From contig JARLHO010000139.1 in assembly GCA_031292215.1 (NCBI GenBank), forward strand, positions 29,915 to 93,914: a stretch of 64,000 bases of DNA, written 5' to 3'. Source of the DNA: Syntrophobacteraceae bacterium (GTDB taxonomy: Bacteria; Desulfobacterota; Syntrophobacteria; Syntrophobacterales; Syntrophobacteraceae). The notes beneath the pieces are model-generated. The model saw only the letters and a program-made list of their open reading frames with translations, did no database searches and was not told where the DNA came from. Positions 8,755-15,422 of the stretch are shown here, piece by piece (positions within the stretch are counted from its first letter, which is position 1; every line of letters starts with the position of its first letter). Both the position numbers and the translations under genes were made by a program.

Positions 8755-9453
8755 CTAGACTCCGCCCTGGATGGAGGAAAGGGTGTCCGGGGAGCCAAAA
8801 CACAGGTGAGTCAGATCGATTGTGGTAAACGGGGGAACGACGACGAAATAGTCCTCATCCCAGGGCCCTTCGAGAAGGCGCCGCAGGTACTGGTCTTTGC
8901 CCTGAAAAGTTACGAGCTCCAGCCGCAGAGTGGAGGAGATCTCGCGTAGCTCGGGCAGAAGACTCGGGATGTCGTAGGCGCCGGTGTCTATGAGGCCCAG
9001 AAATTTATAGTGTGCGAGCATTTTTCGGTAGACCCGCTCGGTTTTTTCCAGACCCATGCGCGCTACAGTCGCGTGGTATTCCTTCCAGATGTTTGCCTCC
9101 CCCTCCAGCCAGCCCCTGGTTAGGAAGTAGACTCCGCCGCCCTCAGCGCACCGCCGCTTGGCTTCCGCCGATCCAAGGAGCAAGGAGATGCAGTCGTCTA
9201 CTCGCGGTATGACCAACTGGTAATCCCCCGTCTTTAACCCGGTAAGAGCCCCGCCGCAAATCCCGAATCCAAGAAGTACCCTCTCTTTGCCGTTCATCTT
9301 GTCCAGCTCTTCCTGCAGCCTCTGGCGCAGCGAACTGGTTACGAGGTGCAGCCCGGATTCGATCCATGTAAAAGGATAAGGACAGTTCGTTTCGAGTGCG
9401 GCCTTCTCAATTTCATCTCGAATAGTGTTGCATGCAAGAACTACGGTTTCCAA
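8755..9453 (-). CDS. DUF1638 family protein
   Basis: 232 residues if begun at the TTG at 9453 (METVVLACNTIRDEIEKA after AAGGGG); a GTG at 9507 in the same frame lacks a ribosome site. DUF1638 proteins are often encoded beside corrinoid methyltransferase systems and corrinoid activators. The biochemical role is unsettled. Seen: LLGFGICGGALTGLKTGDYQLVIPRVDDC with conserved Cys residues near residues 83 and 105, and YFLTRGWLEG. It ends 14 nt before the corrinoid-activating ATPase, so the two are cotranscribed and lie divergently opposite hgcA. A part in handling metal or corrinoid for the activator is inferred. Confidence 0.8.
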   Translation of the reverse strand: METVVLACNTIRDEIEKAALETNCPYPFTWIESGLHLVTSSLRQRLQEELDKMNGKERVLLGFGICGGALTGLKTGDYQLVIPRVDDCISLLLGSAEAKRRCAEGGGVYFLTRGWLEGEANIWKEYHATVARMGLEKTERVYRKMLAHYKFLGLIDTGAYDIPSLLPELREISSTLRLELVTFQGKDQYLRRLLEGPWDEDYFVVVPPFTTIDLTHLCFGSPDTLSSIQGGV

Positions 9454-9567
9454 CGGTATAGCCCCTTTGCTTCCTGATTGGCAGATATTGTAACCTACCT
9501 GGACCACGCGTGCAAAATAACATATCGCCGAAATGACTCTACACGCGGGCTTTTAGATTTGCATGGC

Positions 9568-9597
9568 TTGGAAAGCTTTTACATTATAAGATATAAT
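9568..9597 (+). promoter_or_regulatory. Candidate sigma70 promoter of hgcAB
   Basis: TTGGAA (9568-9573), an 18-nt spacer, and a perfect TATAAT (9592-9597) in the AT-rich patch between DUF1638 and hgcA, about 75 nt before the hgcA start. No operator for an ArsR-type repressor is obvious to me. Confidence 0.4.
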
Positions 9598-9673
9598 AAC
9601 GAAGTGTTTCATTGATTCTCCACCCTGCGCCGCCGACACTTCCGGACGGTGGCGGCTTCGCAAATCTTATCGC

Positions 9674-10876
9674 GTGAGGGACGCTCTTTTGAAAAAAATT
9701 GAAGAAAACGCTTGCTTGGAAAAGGCAGGGGAAAGCGCCGGGAGCCCTTTTACGGGACAGGCGGGTGCAAAGCCTTCCTGCTGAGCGCCCAAGCCGCTAA
9801 AGACCCGGGAGGGTCTTCCCCGTATCGAGCAGTCCTTCGTTTCAGGTTCTGTGGAAACAGACGCCGGCAAGGCGCCCCGTGTCGAGCCATGTTTGACTTG
9901 GCGGGACCGGCTTGGCGGCTGGAAAGTCCGGTGGTCCATTGGGCGCATGCGCTACCGGGTCGACCCCGGCCTCTACGCGCTGGGGAGCCCCGACCGGGAT
10001 TCCCCGGTTTTTGCCTCCGCCAATTTCAAAATGAGCTTCGATTGCCTGCGTAAATCTTTGGGTCCCGGCAGAAGCGGTTGGATACTGGTCCTTGATACCG
10101 AGGGGATAAACGTGTGGTGCGCGGCGGGGAAGGGGACCTTCGGGACAGCCGAGCTGGTGAAAAGGATCGAATCGAGCGGGCTCGCCCGGGTGGTGAACCA
10201 CAGAAAAATCATCGTCCCCCAACTTGGCGCCCCCGGGGTATGTGCCCGCGAAGTTAAAAAACTTTCCGGGTTCAAGGTGGTATTTGGCCCGGTTCGGGCC
10301 GAAGACCTTCCCCGTTTTTTGGCTTCGGGCATGAAAGCTGTGGCGGGCATGCGCATAAAGACATTTACGACCGGCGAGAGGATGTCGCTTGTCCCCGTCG
10401 AGATAGTGCATGCGATGAAGTCCTTCCTGCTGGTGCTGCCGTTCGTATTCTTTCTGAGCGGTTTTAGCGGGCGGGGAGGGTTCCTCTCTCATGCCTTAAG
10501 ACTTGGCGTGGTGTCGGCTCTCGGCCTTCTGGCGGCAATAGCTGCGGGCGCGGTTATAACACCGATTCTGCTGCCCTGGCTTCCGGGAAGGGCCTTTTCG
10601 CTTAAGGGCCTCTGGCCGGGGATCGCCTTGGCGCCGGTTTTTCTCCTTTTGCGCAATGTGTTGTGGGGGCTTTCTCCGGCGGGATCCCTTGAGATTTGCG
10701 CCTGGATGCTGCTGATACCGGCCCTTTCGGCTTACCTCGCGATGAATTTTACGGGGTGCTCGACTTACACCTCGCTTTCCGGGGTAAAAAAAGAGATGAA
10801 GTGGGCTGTGCCGGCACAGATTGGCGCAGTGGGGCTGGGCGTGGTTTTCTGGGTGGCTTCGATTTTTATCGGATGA
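9674..10876 (+). CDS. hgcA: HgcA, mercury-methylating corrinoid protein; probable selenoprotein
   Basis: HgcA carries the methylcorrinoid that methylates Hg(II). The signature NVWCAAGKGTFGT lies at about residues 146-158 and its Cys is the lower Co ligand. HRKIIVPQLGAPGV and FGPVRAEDLP complete the corrinoid domain. About five membrane segments follow from MKSFLLVLPFVFFLSGF on, with the family motif NFTGCSTYTSLSGVKKEM. Without UGA decoding, translation could begin no earlier than after 9784. Yet the family-like segment FVSGSVETDAG...VEPCLTWRDRLG spans the first ATG (9851) and continues upstream to PSC-UGA-APKP, at UGA 9782-9784. Reading that UGA as Sec gives 400 residues from GTG 9674. TTG 9689, with GAGGG eight bases upstream, is an equally good start. 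First gene of hgcA-hgcB-cupin. Confidence 0.88.
9800..9817 (+). promoter_or_regulatory. Candidate bacterial SECIS hairpin in hgcA
   Basis: AAGACCC-GGGA-GGGTCTT forms a perfect 7-bp stem with a 4-nt loop beginning GG. The stem starts 15 nt and the loop 22 nt after the in-frame UGA at 9782-9784. Known bacterial SECIS elements have a stem of about 4-16 bp, a small loop with G in the first two positions and 16-37 nt between UGA and loop. The fit is direct; function is inferred. Confidence 0.65.
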
Positions 10877-10883
10877 GGTTTTT

Positions 10884-11228
10884 ATGGGTAAACTGGTGTA
10901 TCTAAAAAATGTGGCGACCCTGCAACTAAACGTTGGGGCCTGTTCCGGGTGCGGGATGTGCGCTGTGGTCTGCCCCCGGGGAGTTTTGGAGATAGCGGGC
11001 GGGCATGCCCGGATTTTCGACAGGGACTCCTGTATCGAGTGCGGTGCGTGCGCCCTCAATTGCCCCGAGGACGCTCTCACGGTTCGGACCGGTGTCGGAT
11101 GCGCGTCCGCTGTGATATACAGCTCACTGGGCTTGAATTCCGGCTGCTGCTGTTCCATCGACCAATATGAAGCAAATGGGAAAAATTCCGCGGGGAAAAG
11201 TTCTGCGGGAAAAGGAGAATGCTGCTGA
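10884..11228 (+). CDS. hgcB: HgcB, ferredoxin partner of HgcA
   Basis: 114 residues. Two 4Fe-4S motifs: CSGCGMCAVVCP (~residues 20-31) and CIECGACALNCP (~50-61). In the second, IECGA is the HgcB variant motif. The C-terminus carries CCC (~residue 92) and ends in a CC pair, as in known HgcB proteins, where terminal cysteines handle Hg(II). HgcB reduces the HgcA corrinoid and may pass mercury to it. ATG 10884 lies 7 nt after the hgcA stop, with GGATGAGG overlapping that stop. The Lys/Gly/Ser-rich stretch before the final CC looks like a flexible arm. hgcA and hgcB are together necessary for methylation in tested species. Confidence 0.92.
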   Translation: MGKLVYLKNVATLQLNVGACSGCGMCAVVCPRGVLEIAGGHARIFDRDSCIECGACALNCPEDALTVRTGVGCASAVIYSSLGLNSGCCCSIDQYEANGKNSAGKSSAGKGECC

Positions 11229-11229
11229 T

Positions 11230-11544
11230 ATGAAACTTATCGAAATATTTGAAAACGGATTTTCGGATCTTAACTTCAGGAATTTTCTCGTCCACGACTC
11301 GCCCTATTTTAAGATACTCAATTTCAACTTTAAAGCCGGGCAGGAGCTTCCGGTACATTCACACGACCTGGATGGGCAGGTGAGTATCGTGATTCTGGAA
11401 GGTGAGGGGGAGTTTGTAGGAGAAAACGGCGCCGGCTTGCCCGCAAAGCCCGGGAGCGTGCTGGTTTCAGACATTAGCGAACCCCACGGCCTAAAAGCCT
11501 TGACCGACATGCGAGCGCTAGTCACAATCGCCCCGCCGATTTGA
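11230..11544 (+). CDS. Small cupin-domain protein
   Basis: 104 residues, single cupin fold. The first motif includes GQELPVHSHDLDGQVSIVILEGEGEF with two His and an Asp/Glu pair, and the second is KPGSVLVSDISEPHGLKAL. The His set suggests a bound metal ion. The ATG begins one base after the hgcB stop, with AAAGGAGA inside the hgcB end, so it is translated from the hgc mRNA. Function is unknown: it could be a metal- or small-molecule-binding accessory or an unrelated passenger. An earlier in-frame ATG (11167) overlaps hgcB and is rejected. Confidence 0.8.
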   Translation: MKLIEIFENGFSDLNFRNFLVHDSPYFKILNFNFKAGQELPVHSHDLDGQVSIVILEGEGEFVGENGAGLPAKPGSVLVSDISEPHGLKALTDMRALVTIAPPI

Positions 11545-11880
11545 AAGCGTTGGGCCGGCCGGGAGTGAGCGGTTTCACCGCCAGGTAGAGGCGCTACGGG
11601 ATGCATGCGGCGAGCCCATACCTCGCCGCGGTTTCCAGGTAACCATTATCTCCCGGCCGTCCCGTAGCGCGCGAGTCACCCCATGAAATGGCTTTAACCG
11701 CCGGGATTTCGTGGTCGCGGGGTCGGGGTAACGGCTGCGTGCGACAAAAACCCGCCCGGTCAAAACGACTCGGGAGTCGCCCGCCGCCGAGTGGCTTAAA
11801 ACTCCCGTTCTCCGCGAATTATTCTTACCCTGCCGTGCGCCACTCCCGGGTCGGCCACGATTGCGCGAAGATGAGAATGC
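11545..11880. other. Structured noncoding stretch
   Basis: No gene seen. Outer arms GCGCTACGGGA (from ~11587) and TCCCGTAGCGC (to ~11671) can form an 11-bp stem enclosing an inner GCGGCGAG/CTCGCCGC hairpin. A minus-strand open frame across it (11575-11958) is very Arg/Ser-rich and looks like a shadow of structured DNA. It may be an unrecognised RNA or a decayed repeat. Confidence 0.45.
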
Positions 11881-11985
11881 GAACTGGAGGCGGCTCTTTT
11901 GGAAGCCAAGGCTGATCTGGTTGCGGGCCGAGTGATATCTGAGTCGGTAGACGACCATATCCGGCGAGTAATAGATGAAGTTTAG
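11881..11985 (+). pseudogene. Antitoxin remnant (C-terminal fragment)
   Basis: Only the last 34 residues of a small antitoxin remain (ELEAALLEAKADLVAGRV... to VDDHIRRVIDEV), preceded in frame by a stop. The length, charge pattern and position just before a RelE/YafQ-like toxin fragment identify it as the antitoxin half of a decayed module. Confidence 0.5.
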
Positions 11986-12024
11986 ATTAATCTTCCCTGG
12001 AGAGCTACAACAGGAGGGCTCCGA

Positions 12025-12258
12025 ATTTTTTCAAAAAACATCCTGAACCGATCGACATCGACGCAAAGGTCCTTCGACTGATTGAGGCAAATCCTTATCA
12101 CCCATCGCTTCGGCTACACCCTTTATCTGGAAAATTATCCGGTTTGCATGCAGTGTCCCTATCCCTCAGTTACCAGGATCACCCTGGAGATGATCGTCGA
12201 AGAGCATGAAATCATCCTGGTTAACGTGGGTGATTACGATACCGTCTACAAGGCTTAG
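12025..12258 (+). pseudogene. RelE/YafQ-like mRNA interferase remnant, frameshifted
   Basis: FFKKHPEPIDIDAKVLRLI and NPYHPSLRLHPLSGKLSG match the pattern of YafQ/RelE-type toxins. The frame then breaks near 12172-12176. The missing C-terminus continues in another frame as RITLEMIVEEHEIILVNVGD and DYDTVYKA, stop at 12256-12258. No start codon is left at the expected N-terminus. Both ends are family-like, so this is a decayed toxin rather than noncoding DNA. Confidence 0.6.
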
Positions 12259-12412
12259 AGAAAACCGGAGAACGGTCCCCCATGGTCTCCGTGATGGGGT
12301 AACCTTTTGGGGCTACCGGGCAGGTCCTGGACTTCGTGGCCAATGAGGTTTGACACGACCGACCGCATCTCATTTCCGCCAAGCGGGCCGCATTTTGATG
12401 TTTTACGAATCC

Positions 12413-12448
12413 TTGACAATGATATCGATAGTGATACTATTACGATAT
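12413..12448 (+). promoter_or_regulatory. hicAB promoter with overlapping palindromic operator
   Basis: A consensus TTGACA (12413-12418) is followed after 16 nt by TACTAT (12435-12440). A palindrome with arms ATATCG (12422-12427) and CGATAT (12443-12448), and inner arms ATAGT/ACTAT, covers the -10 region and the hicA ATG (12447). The distance implies a leaderless mRNA. The HicB C-terminal RHH domain is the likely repressor. Confidence 0.55.
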
Positions 12449-12707
12449 GGGAAGAGTTGAAGACATCCTTGAAGAAATGGCGCGCAACCCGGCAGATATT
12501 CGTTTTACCGATTTGTGCAGGGTTTGCGAGCACTATTTCGGCAAGCCGCGTCAGGAAGGTACTGGCCATAGAGTGTATAAGACGCCGTGGCAGGGCGATC
12601 CACGGGTAAACATACAAAACAGGAAAGGAAAGGCCAGAGCGTACCAGGTGAGGCAGGTGCTTAAGGCTGTCGAGAGGTTAAGATTGGAAAATGCCATTGA
12701 AAAATGA
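12447..12707 (+). CDS. hicA: HicA-type mRNA interferase toxin
   Basis: 86 residues. HicA toxins are small double-stranded RNA-binding-fold RNases that cut mRNA. Family features here: an N-terminal helix (GRVEDILEEMARNPADIRF), the glycine-histidine strand GTGHRVYKTPW that holds the catalytic His, and the Lys-rich end GKARAYQVRQVLKAVERL. No ribosome site precedes the ATG, consistent with the leaderless promoter. It overlaps hicB by 17 nt. The longer N-terminus is typical of the HicA subgroup encoded before an RHH-type HicB. Confidence 0.85.
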   Translation: MGRVEDILEEMARNPADIRFTDLCRVCEHYFGKPRQEGTGHRVYKTPWQGDPRVNIQNRKGKARAYQVRQVLKAVERLRLENAIEK

Positions 12708-13020
12708 TCGTTACACTTACCGTGTTATGTGGTCCGATGAAGATAAGGAGCACTTGGGCTTGTGTGCGGAATTCCCTGGCCTGAGCTGGTTGGCACGCAC
12801 TCCTGAGGCTGCTCTGCGAGGCATCCGCAAGGTGGTTGCAGAGGTCGTCAAGGACATGGAGGAAAACCATGAACCCCTGCCGGAGCCGATTTCTTCCAAA
12901 CAGTTCAGCGGTAAATTCGTGGTTCGTGTCCCTCCTGAAGTTCATCGCAAACTGGCGGTACAGGCTGCCGAGGCTGGGGTGAGCCTGAACCGGCTTGTCA
13001 GTTCGAAACTGGCGCAGTAG
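12691..13020 (+). CDS. hicB: HicB-type antitoxin
   Basis: 109 residues. The N-terminal partially degraded RNase H-like HicB domain (YRVMWSDEDKEHLGLCAEFPG, residues ~10-30, LARTPEAALRGI) binds the toxin. The C-terminal CopG-like ribbon-helix-helix (FVVRVPPEVHRKLAVQAAEA, about residues 78-97) binds DNA. The start lies inside the hicA end, so the proteins are made in a coupled way. It likely represses the palindrome over the hicA start. Confidence 0.87.
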   Translation: MPLKNDRYTYRVMWSDEDKEHLGLCAEFPGLSWLARTPEAALRGIRKVVAEVVKDMEENHEPLPEPISSKQFSGKFVVRVPPEVHRKLAVQAAEAGVSLNRLVSSKLAQ

Positions 13021-13129
13021 CCCACCGAGGTGAAAAAAGATGAAGGTCGGAATAATTAAAAGCCAACTATCCTCTCGATTATGGGGTAACCTGCGGGAGG
13101 GCCATCCGGCATGGCGCCAAGCCCGGATT

Positions 13130-13426
13130 TTAGCATACAGATGCTATGCAATCTATACATCGCGTCAGGTCGGCTTGGTGATAAGCCTCCCACAGGTCGA
13201 GAGCGTTCTGGAGATTCAACCACATCTGTGGGCTTGTATTTGTGAACTTGCCAAGCCGCAAAGCCACGTCGGCGCTTATGCCCCGTTTTCCGTTTACAAT
13301 CTCGTTTATGGTTCTTCGATGGACTTCGAGCCTGTCTGCCAGCGTCTGTTGGGTCAGGCCAAACTCCAGTAAGATGTCTTCCCTTATAAATTCACCTGGA
13401 TGTATCGGTTCGTGCTTCGGGAGCAT
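13130..13426 (-). CDS. higA: HigA-type antitoxin, XRE family
   Basis: 98 residues from ATG 13426, preceded by AGGAGA. LPKHEPIHPGEFIREDIL is the typical HigA opening. The XRE helix-turn-helix follows (LTQQTLADRLEVHRRTINEIVNGKRG, about residues 21-46), then SPQMWLNLQNALDLWEAY. It neutralises the adjacent HigB and represses its own operon. Order is toxin first, then antitoxin, as usual for higBA. Its start lies 22 nt after the higB stop. Confidence 0.9.
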   Translation of the reverse strand: MLPKHEPIHPGEFIREDILLEFGLTQQTLADRLEVHRRTINEIVNGKRGISADVALRLGKFTNTSPQMWLNLQNALDLWEAYHQADLTRCIDCIASVC

Positions 13427-13448
13427 CCTGAATCTCCTCTTATCGATG

Positions 13449-13724
13449 CTAGTCCTCAAAAAGAACATCCTCGGCTCTATCTCCCGACCATTCGAAAGAG
13501 ATACGCCACTGTTCGCTTATCCAAATCGAATATCGCATTGGACTGTGTCCCTGAAGTGCGTGCAGTTTATTCGATGGCGGGAAATAAAGGTCCTCTATCC
13601 TTGTAGCCGCCTCAAGCTGTTGCAAGTTTCCGTCTGGCTCGGTTATAAATTGACTGGTCCACTCGCCCAACCTTTTCTCTATCAAAAATTCGCTTGGTTG
13701 TACGGTCTTTGAAGAACCAGTCAT
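13449..13724 (-). CDS. higB: HigB-type RelE-fold toxin
   Basis: 91 residues from ATG 13724 (GGAAG eight bases upstream). The core LQQLEAATRIEDLYFPPSNKL and ISEQWRISFEWSGDRAEDV match plasmid-maintenance HigB toxins, ribosome-dependent mRNA interferases. The N-terminus (TGSSKTVQPSEFLIEKRLGE) is atypical for the family. The C-terminus ends at LFED instead of the usual EIVDYH, so it is slightly short or altered. An upstream in-frame start at 13772 is possible. Confidence 0.8.
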   Translation of the reverse strand: MTGSSKTVQPSEFLIEKRLGEWTSQFITEPDGNLQQLEAATRIEDLYFPPSNKLHALQGHSPMRYSIWISEQWRISFEWSGDRAEDVLFED

Positions 13725-13914
13725 CCTTTTATCTTCCTTTTGCGTGCTACATTGTAACGCACCATGTAACATAAATTAATAAATGACTAAAGCCCGGTAT
13801 CGTCGCGATCATGGAGTACGCACCAGGCATGAGCTTTGGCGCCTGCTTTCGGTCTGAACCCTGCTGAGTGTGGCGGCGGGCAACGTGGAGACCATGTTAT
13901 GTGGAGACTGGCCG

Positions 13915-13943
13915 TTGACACGAAATTCGTGCGGCGCTAGAAT
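13915..13943 (+). promoter_or_regulatory. vapBC promoter with operator-like palindrome
   Basis: TTGACA (13915-13920), a 17-nt spacer and TAGAAT (13938-13943), only 6 nt before the vapB ATG at 13950. The transcript would therefore start at or beside the start codon. An ACGAAATTCGT palindrome (13919-13929) sits between the boxes and is a plausible VapB site. Confidence 0.6.
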
Positions 13944-13949
13944 AGTGTT

Positions 13950-14180
13950 ATGAAAAATGTCACCATTACCCTTGAGGAAGAAGTCGCGCGGTGGGCTCGT
14001 CTTCGTGCTGCTGAGCGCGATACGAGCGTTTCTCGTCTTGTCGGTGAAATGCTGCGGGAGAAGATGATGGAGGAGCAGGCTTACGAGACGGCGATGCAGG
14101 TTTATCTTTCCCGGCCCCCAAAGCAATTGAAAGAGCCCGATCGGACGTATCCTTTACGCGGCGAACTCCATGAGCGATAG
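13950..14180 (+). CDS. vapB: VapB-like ribbon-helix-helix antitoxin
   Basis: 76 residues. The N-terminal RHH DNA-binding domain (KNVTITLEEEVARWARLRAA, residues 2-21, then TSVSRLVGEML) is followed by an acidic/basic toxin-binding tail ending PDRTYPLRGELHER. The start codon is leaderless as judged from the promoter. It overlaps vapC by 11 nt. Confidence 0.85.
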   Translation: MKNVTITLEEEVARWARLRAAERDTSVSRLVGEMLREKMMEEQAYETAMQVYLSRPPKQLKEPDRTYPLRGELHER

Positions 14181-14622
14181 AGTTTTTGTCGATACAAACG
14201 TGCTGGTCTATAGCAGGGACAGTTCTGAACCTGTCAAACAGGCCAAAGCCTCCGAGTGGATGACACACCTCTGGAAGTCCAGAACGGGGCGATTAAGTTT
14301 TCAAGTGCTGCAGGAGTTTTATGTTACGGTTACTGCCAAGCTGAAACCGGGCCTTGATATCGACACGGCCCGCAGTGATGTGCGCCTGCTTCTTGCCTGG
14401 AAACCTGTTTTGACCGATCGGCAAATTCTCGAGAAAGCCTGGTTCATTCAGGATCGGCACGGGTTTTCCTGGTGGGACTCGATGATTGTTGCCGCAGCCC
14501 TGGTGTCTTCCTGTCAATATCTTCTTTCGGAAGATCTTCAAGACAATTTTGAACTCGGCGGGCTGAGAGTCATCGGCCCGTTTGCGGTCCAACCTCCCTC
14601 GATGGGCCAGGGCCTCTTGTGA
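14170..14622 (+). CDS. vapC: VapC PIN-domain toxin
   Basis: 150 residues. PIN-domain ribonuclease: VFVDTNVLVYSRD supplies the first acidic residue, SFQVLQEFYV the Glu, and FSWWDSMIVAAAL the third Asp; LSEDLQDNFELGG supplies the last acidic position. All four acidic positions are present, so it should be catalytically intact. VapC toxins cut initiator tRNA or rRNA. It is coupled to the overlapping vapB. Confidence 0.92.
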   Translation: MSDRVFVDTNVLVYSRDSSEPVKQAKASEWMTHLWKSRTGRLSFQVLQEFYVTVTAKLKPGLDIDTARSDVRLLLAWKPVLTDRQILEKAWFIQDRHGFSWWDSMIVAAALVSSCQYLLSEDLQDNFELGGLRVIGPFAVQPPSMGQGLL

Positions 14623-14914
14623 CATGCAAGCGCAATGTCCAAGCATGCGGTCGCCGGTGTGCGGCCCTTAAGAGCACCATGTGCTTTCCCGGATTAAATA
14701 GCCGGTATCCTCCAGGTCATTGAGAAATCCGGGGCGGGTGTTCCCACCAAAACTCAGGTGGCCCGGGCGAATAAGCGCATCATTTTTGACGACTATCCCA
14801 CCCTTTCCATACCTTCCTGCGGCACGACCGTTTGTCCGGCGGACGCCCGCCGGTTGACCCCAACCGGGTTCCCGGCTACATTGGCATCATGATGATTAGC
14901 TTAAGGACATCAAG

Positions 14915-15181
14915 ATGCGCACTACATTGACCATTGATGACGAAATTGCAATGTCGCTCAAGGATTGGGCTCATCGTAGCGGCAGACCCTTCAGCCAGGT
15001 GGTTAACGACGCATTACGAAAGGGAATGCATGCGCTCGAAAATCCGGAAGCAAAGCCTTACCGGTTATCGCCTGCCTCCATGGGAGCGGTACGCCCCGGG
15101 ATCAACCTGGAAAAGGCGTTGAGTCTGAGCGATGAGTTGGAAAATGGGGCAGTCGCTTTCAAGCTGGAAATGGGGAAGTGA
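14915..15181 (+). CDS. vapB: Orphan VapB-like antitoxin
   Basis: 88 residues. RHH-type start (MRTTLTIDDEIAMSLKDWA), then a long tail (LENPEAKPYRLSPASMG, NLEKALSLSDELE), typical of antitoxins of PIN toxins. Its last codons overlap the start of a vapC that is almost wholly lost. It is therefore an orphan that could still counter related toxins. Confidence 0.78.
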   Translation: MRTTLTIDDEIAMSLKDWAHRSGRPFSQVVNDALRKGMHALENPEAKPYRLSPASMGAVRPGINLEKALSLSDELENGAVAFKLEMGK

Positions 15182-15264
15182 TTCTGGTGGATGTGAATCT
15201 GCTGCTCGGTTTGTGCGCCTCTTCTCTGAAAGACGTGCTAGATATCAATGATTGCCCTAAATGA
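15178..15264 (+). pseudogene. VapC remnant (N-terminal fragment)
   Basis: GTG start overlapping the vapB stop, then ILVDVNLLLGL, the opening strand of a PIN domain. After ~11 residues similarity ends and a stop comes at 15262-15264. The rest of the toxin has been deleted; the following DNA holds a fragment of another gene on the opposite strand. Confidence 0.6.
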
Positions 15265-15400
15265 CTTATCCTCCCACAGGGTCTGGAAGTCCTCCTCCTT
15301 TGCTGCTATCGTTTTGAAACTGGAATCGAGTGTAACAGCTTCCTTTAATGCGGTCAGTGCGAGTCTTTTTTTCCCGAGTGGCTTCCCTCTTCCACGTTAA
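15238..15400 (-). pseudogene. TPR-protein C-terminal remnant
   Basis: The minus frame reads ALTALKEAVTLDSSFKTIAA and KEEDFQTLWEDKSFRAIID. This is the pattern of the last TPR unit and cap of many bacterial TPR proteins. Upstream of an A7 run the frame is lost. The fragment abuts the truncated vapC, so a deletion or rearrangement junction lies here. Confidence 0.45.
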
Positions 15401-15422
15401 ACCTTTTCCACAGCGACCTTCC

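Noticed and set aside
11226..11250. UGA at the hgcB end as a further selenocysteine (ECC-UGA-YETYRNI)
   Set aside because: HgcB proteins end in CC, the frame stops again after seven codons, no stem-loop follows at the right distance and the cupin ATG lies there. It is the true stop.
11575..11958. 127-codon minus-strand frame
   Set aside because: Very rich in Arg and Ser and lying on strong inverted repeats; more likely a shadow of structured DNA.
13040..13372. Plus-strand frame over higA
   Set aside because: Lies entirely opposite a well-supported HigA antitoxin and its operon; no family features.
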